This document shows, piece by piece, positions 60,398-64,000 of a DNA stretch of 64,000 nt. The notes under the pieces are model-generated. The model saw only the letters and a list, made by a program, of their open reading frames with translations, searched no databases and was not told where the DNA came from. The translations under genes were made by a program, and so were the position numbers. The DNA is from Poecilobothrus nobilitatus (lineage: Eukaryota; Arthropoda; Insecta; Diptera; Dolichopodidae): assembly GCA_947095535.1 (NCBI GenBank), contig OX352772.1:121664225-121728224 (forward strand). The letters are read 5' to 3'. Numbering within the stretch: position 1 is the stretch's first letter; every line of letters begins with the position of its first letter.

Positions 60398-61668
60398 AAA
60401 AATTGTCTTTGATAGAATTACTCCTATTATAAATGCAAAACTCAATGAACAACAACATGGTTTCAGAAAAGGTCGTTGCACTACAACGAATCTTATGGTT
60501 TACGAATCATCTGAAATCCTGAATCAAATGAACAAAGGATACCAAGTTGATGTAATTTACACTGATTTTAGCAAAGCTTTCGATCGTGTAGATCACTTCA
60601 CTTTTTTGAACAAACTATCAACTTTTGGCATTTCGGGTTCATTTCTTGAATGGCTTAACTCTTATCTATCAGAAAGAACTCAAAATTTTAAATGTTAAAA
60701 GCTGTATTATCCAACAGAATCGGGGTTACTTTTGCTGTTCCTCAAAGAAGCTATTTAGGCCAACTTTCATTTAACGTATTTATTTCAAATCTTTCGGAAT
60801 ATCTATGCAATATATCTTACATTTCGTTTGATGATGACATAAAATTATATCAAGTTATAAAAGATAATTCTGATGCAGCTATTCTTCAATCAAGCTTATC
60901 AGCGTTACAAGCTTGGTGCACGTCAAATAAATTGGAACTCAACATACAGAAATGTAAGGTTATAAGCTTTACGGGAAAACGATCTTCTTTGATATACGAC
61001 TTCAAAACAGATAACGTAACTTTGTAAAAGGTTTTCAGCATTACTGATTTAGGAATTCTTCTCGATAATAAACTTAATTTTAATCTTCGCTATGACCAAT
61101 TAGTTTCAAAGGGTAATAAAATGTTAGGTTTAATTAAGAGAAGAGCTAAAGAATTCAGTGACATAGCTGTGACTAAATCTCTCTATTGTTCGCTAATTCG
61201 ATCTATCTTAGCATACGGTAACATTATATGGAATCCAGCCTTTCAAGCTGATTCCAATAGAATAGAATTAACTATAAAGCAATTTCTTTAATTTGCATTA
61301 AGATATCAATATAATCCTTTTGATTTTGCTAATCTTCCTAGTTACAAGACTTAATTCATTAAACATGCTTTCTTTATCTTTACGTAGACAATTATATTGT
61401 CCTCATGTTTTACTTTTGATATTCTGAATAATAGTACTTCTATCCAATGTCTTACTAACAAGTTTAGACTTAACGATAGTGTTAGACAAACTAGAAAATT
61501 TTTAATGGATTATAAACAAAGTACAGAGTACGGGAGAAATAAACCCATCAATAGATGTTGTACTACTTTTAACAAAATTAGTCATCTTTATTCTACATCC
61601 ATCTCCAGAATTACTTTCAAACACATTTTACAACAACATTTTTCGACTTTAATGACCTCAGACAATTA
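60398..61668 (+). pseudogene. 5'-truncated LINE RT fragment (L6)
   Basis: Starts inside RT: ITPIINAKLNEQQHGFRKGR, then VIYTDFSKAFDRVDHF and FLEWLNSYLSERTQ, a damaged GVPQGS region, then YISFDDDIKLYQ (FDDD where FADD is usual) and LELNIQKCKVISF. The thumb has SITDLGILLDNKLNF and RSILAYGNIIWNP. The C-terminal frame 61397-61668 has SSCFTFDILNN and YGRNKPINRC. At least five frames are involved. It is the same family as L0 (3199) and probably L1 (8882). No poly-A is obvious. Jockey-like, inactive. Confidence 0.8.
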
Positions 61669-61674
61669 ATTCTT

Positions 61675-62334
61675 ACCTAGGCAATTATTTTCTTTTTAAT
61701 TATGACACAATTTAAACATAACACAATTATTATACTGCATTAAAATACAACAAATTGGTTTATGTTTTTTATTTAGATCATTTTTTTCTTCTTTCTTTTG
61801 TTTGTACATTTTATTAATTGTAATTAAACGCTTTTAAATAATGTTAAAGAACAAAATTAATTTTTTTCAATTTTACTACTACTTAATAATAAGATATCTA
61901 ATTACATTTAATATGTTACAAAAATTAATATTTAAAATGTTAAATTGCTTGTCACTATATGTATGATATGTACAGATATCATATTCATTTTTTTTTGGTA
62001 ATACTTTTTTTTTTGACTGAGTTATTATCAAACTACATTTTAAAATTCATTTTATATACATATGAATATATTTATATAAATATATATGAATTTTAAAATC
62101 TAGTTTGATAATAAATAATAACAATAATTAATTAGCTTAACTTAACTTTTTTTAGATTTAAATTATTCTAAGTCATTGTTTTGTAAAATTTTAAATATAA
62201 GCATTAATTTAAGAATTTTTTGTAACGACCTTGTTTTGGTTTTGTTTAATAAAACAAAAGTAAAAATAAAAAAATGTATTTAAAACAAATTTTTATTGTA
62301 TTTTCTTTCTTTTTTATTCAAAACCTTCTAGCAC
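61675..62334. other. AT-rich stretch containing a palindrome
   Basis: No gene. Apart from the palindrome listed separately (62022-62114), only T-rich and A-rich low-complexity sequence is seen. Confidence 0.45.
62022..62114. repeat. Imperfect palindrome with arms of about 28 bp
   Basis: The left arm TTATTATCAAACTA-CATTTTAAAATTCA (62022-62050) is complementary to TGAATTTTAAAAT-CTAGTTTGATAATAA (62087-62114). The loop is AT-rich and itself partly self-complementary (ATACATATG, ATATATG). It may be a tiny foldback element or a hairpin left by one. Confidence 0.75.
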
Positions 62335-63064
62335 TTTTTTTTTTTTAAGGGAGGTGGGAATCTTCCAAAGACACCAAGAATTTCCCCCTTGGTAGTGTCA
62401 GATTCTTACTGACTAAACCCACCTCCCCTTTTGTCCAATATAATGGGATGAAACCCTCACCTGCGAAAGCAGTATATTGGCTAGGGAGTAGGGATAGGAA
62501 AGGATAGGGAATGGATACAGAAACATTGAATTGGGAGTGGGACTGTAAGGAAGCAATGAATCCGCCTATTATTATTACTATTTTGCTAACAGTGATTATA
62601 GTCTTTACAACAGTTACAACATGTAGTAGTATATAACACCTTACTACATTAGGTAATTATTGAAGGCAACCCCCACTGTCCCTGTAGCGGCTAATATTAT
62701 TGGTATTAGTATTCTTATTAATATTATTATTATTTTACTACCGAGTCAGCGCCATCAGTGGATTACAACGTGCAGCAGTATATAACACCTTACTTGCATG
62801 ATATAACCAAAGATAGCTCCACTGTAGCAGCTATTATTATTATTATAAAAATTATTATTATTACTATTACTATTATTATTATTATTACTATTATTATTAA
62901 AATTATTATTGTTATTATTATTATTATTACAACTATTAATTATACGATATACATTATCACGATATAAAAGTACTAAATATTTTTTATTTATGACCTGACC
63001 GGGGTTTGAACCCAGGACCCTTCGATTGAAAGGTTGGCGACTTAACTACTGCGACATGAGTCAG
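62335..63064 (-). mobile_element. ATT-containing tRNA-SINE copy D3
   Basis: Best-preserved copy. The minus-strand head at 62990-63064 has A box GCAGTAGTTAAGTCGCC and B box GGTTCAAACCC (63002-63012), an ATT tract of about 110 bp, then CTACAGTGGAGCTATCTTTGG. Two related blocks follow (AAGGTGTTATATACTGCTGC and AAGGTGTTATATACTACTAC), then a C/T-rich CCCTATCCTTTCCTATCCC segment, the end CCCACCTCCCTT and a poly-A (plus T-run 62335-62346). No protein. Pol III transcription from the tRNA-like promoter and movement by a LINE partner are expected from SINE biology. Confidence 0.85.
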
Positions 63065-63150
63065 ACTTGATTGGATTTTCTTAAATTGCCTGACTGACTT
63101 GACTTGGTGAATGGGTGTTTTATACTATGTTTATTAGATTATTTTATTAG

Positions 63151-63187
63151 AATATTGGCTAATTCATGGGAACAATTAGCCAATATT
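63151..63187. repeat. Perfect 14-bp inverted repeat, 9-base loop
   Basis: AATATTGGCTAATT (63151-63164), loop CATGGGAAC, then AATTAGCCAATATT (63174-63187). All 14 pairs match. It lies in otherwise unassigned DNA between D3 and the last family-A element. No T-run follows to suggest a terminator. Confidence 0.85.
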
Positions 63188-63310
63188 TGAATAATTGTCT
63201 TTAATAATTTTATGCGAAAACTAATTATTTAATTTTTTATGAAATATGATATTTACGTGAATTTGGAAATAATTATTTTCACATAAAATTACAAAAAATA
63301 TTTTAGTAAA

Positions 63311-64000
63311 AACGAGGAAGAGTGCAGTATAGTAGACTGTGTCAACTCTGGGATACCCGTATGAACGTAATATATCCTGTTTCTATAAAACTTGATCATC
63401 TTTTAAAAACATTCAGATGTTTTATTACCGAACTACAGAGATACATTTATGTAAATTGTGGAGTTGTATGACAGCTACCCGAATCTATTGCGCCTAGCTT
63501 CATTAAGTTTTAAGAAATACAAGAAGCCTGAACCGGCTGCTTTAGACCAATCAAATTTTACAAAAGTTTTTGGCATACAATTCGACACTTTTTCACTAAA
63601 TTTCAAATAGCTAGCTTCAATAGACACTTAGTTATTTTCATTTAAAAAGAGAAGTTGTATGGTAACTATCCGAACCTGTCATATCATCACAACCAAATTT
63701 TACAGAAGTTGTTGCCATAAAACTGGATCATCATTTGCAAAATTTCAGATACCTACATGGAATAGACACTGGGTTATTTCCATTTAAAAACAGAAGTTGT
63801 ATGGCAGCTACTCGAACCCGGCGGCCGAAAATGTTGTAGTTAAATAGCAAAACTAACAATTTTGCAAAACGGACGTAAAAGAAATTTCATCCTCCTAGCT
63901 CCTTTATTTTTTGAGTTATCGTGCGGTAGGACAGACGGACGGACGGACGGACGTACATGGCTTAATCGACTGAGAATTCGATTCTGAGCCGATCCATACC
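63311..64000 (-). mobile_element. DINE-1-like family A, divergent copy A6, cut by the window end
   Basis: Minus-strand copy starting with AACGAGGAAGAGTGCAG and CTGGGATACCCGTATGAACG (3' end), and reaching the ACGGACGGACGGACGG run (about 63932-63954) and GATCCATACC at the edge. The termini match family A, but the body is different: it has repeated GAAGTTGTATGGCAGCTACCCGAA-type blocks (about 63460, 63650, 63795) in place of the usual module. It is a separate subfamily. Confidence 0.75.

Overview
This is an AT-rich eukaryotic window built almost entirely of transposable-element remains. I recognise no host gene. The element set (Jockey/CR1-type LINEs, an I/LOA-type LINE with RNase H, a BEL/Pao LTR element with an apparent tRNA-Tyr primer site, tRNA-derived SINEs, and many short elements built like the Drosophila DINE-1/INE-1 Helentron relatives) points to an insect, probably a fly. 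That is inference from family content, not a species identification. Nearly every open frame is a decayed retrotransposon piece or an AT-rich shadow.

Layout. 1-8.4 kb: diverged local repeats, a DINE-1-like element (family A), a LINE C-terminal scrap, a SINE head, a four-unit minisatellite of about 124 bp, and three copies of a second DINE-1-like family (B). 8.9-13.2 kb: two decayed minus-strand LINEs. 13.3-21.7 kb: a family-A element split by a 1.15-kb unexplained insertion and by a 5'-truncated LINE whose ORF1 is itself split by a family-B element. 21.7-24.07 kb: AT-rich DNA without recognisable genes.

24.07-47.21 kb: one minus-strand BEL/Pao element, now 23.1 kb long, bounded by LTRs and a 5-bp target duplication (CATTA on the plus strand). 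Its integrase gene is split by a LINE (25.83-37.63 kb). That LINE holds a 608-bp I/LOA LINE fragment with 15-bp target duplications, and a family-A element that itself contains an inverted family-A element. Part of this nest (3,623 bp) is tandemly duplicated at about 0.25% divergence. The BEL gag gene is split by a tRNA-SINE carrying a 700-bp ATT array, the leader by a family-B element, and the 5' LTR by a second SINE of the same type.

47.36-60.07 kb: two copies of a block (repeat E, then TIR element F carrying a family-A element at the same site). Copy 1 later gained a short TIR element (G); copy 2 gained a nearly full-length Jockey-type LINE. 60.4-64 kb: a LINE fragment, a palindrome, a third ATT-SINE, a perfect hairpin and a divergent family-A element cut by the window edge.

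The genes do not form a pathway. The window is best read as a stack of insertions whose order can be worked out. The most interesting structural signal is that families A and B have unrelated termini but share an internal body. Each has subterminal inverted repeats, a CCGT run near the 5' end and a conserved 3' terminal hairpin.
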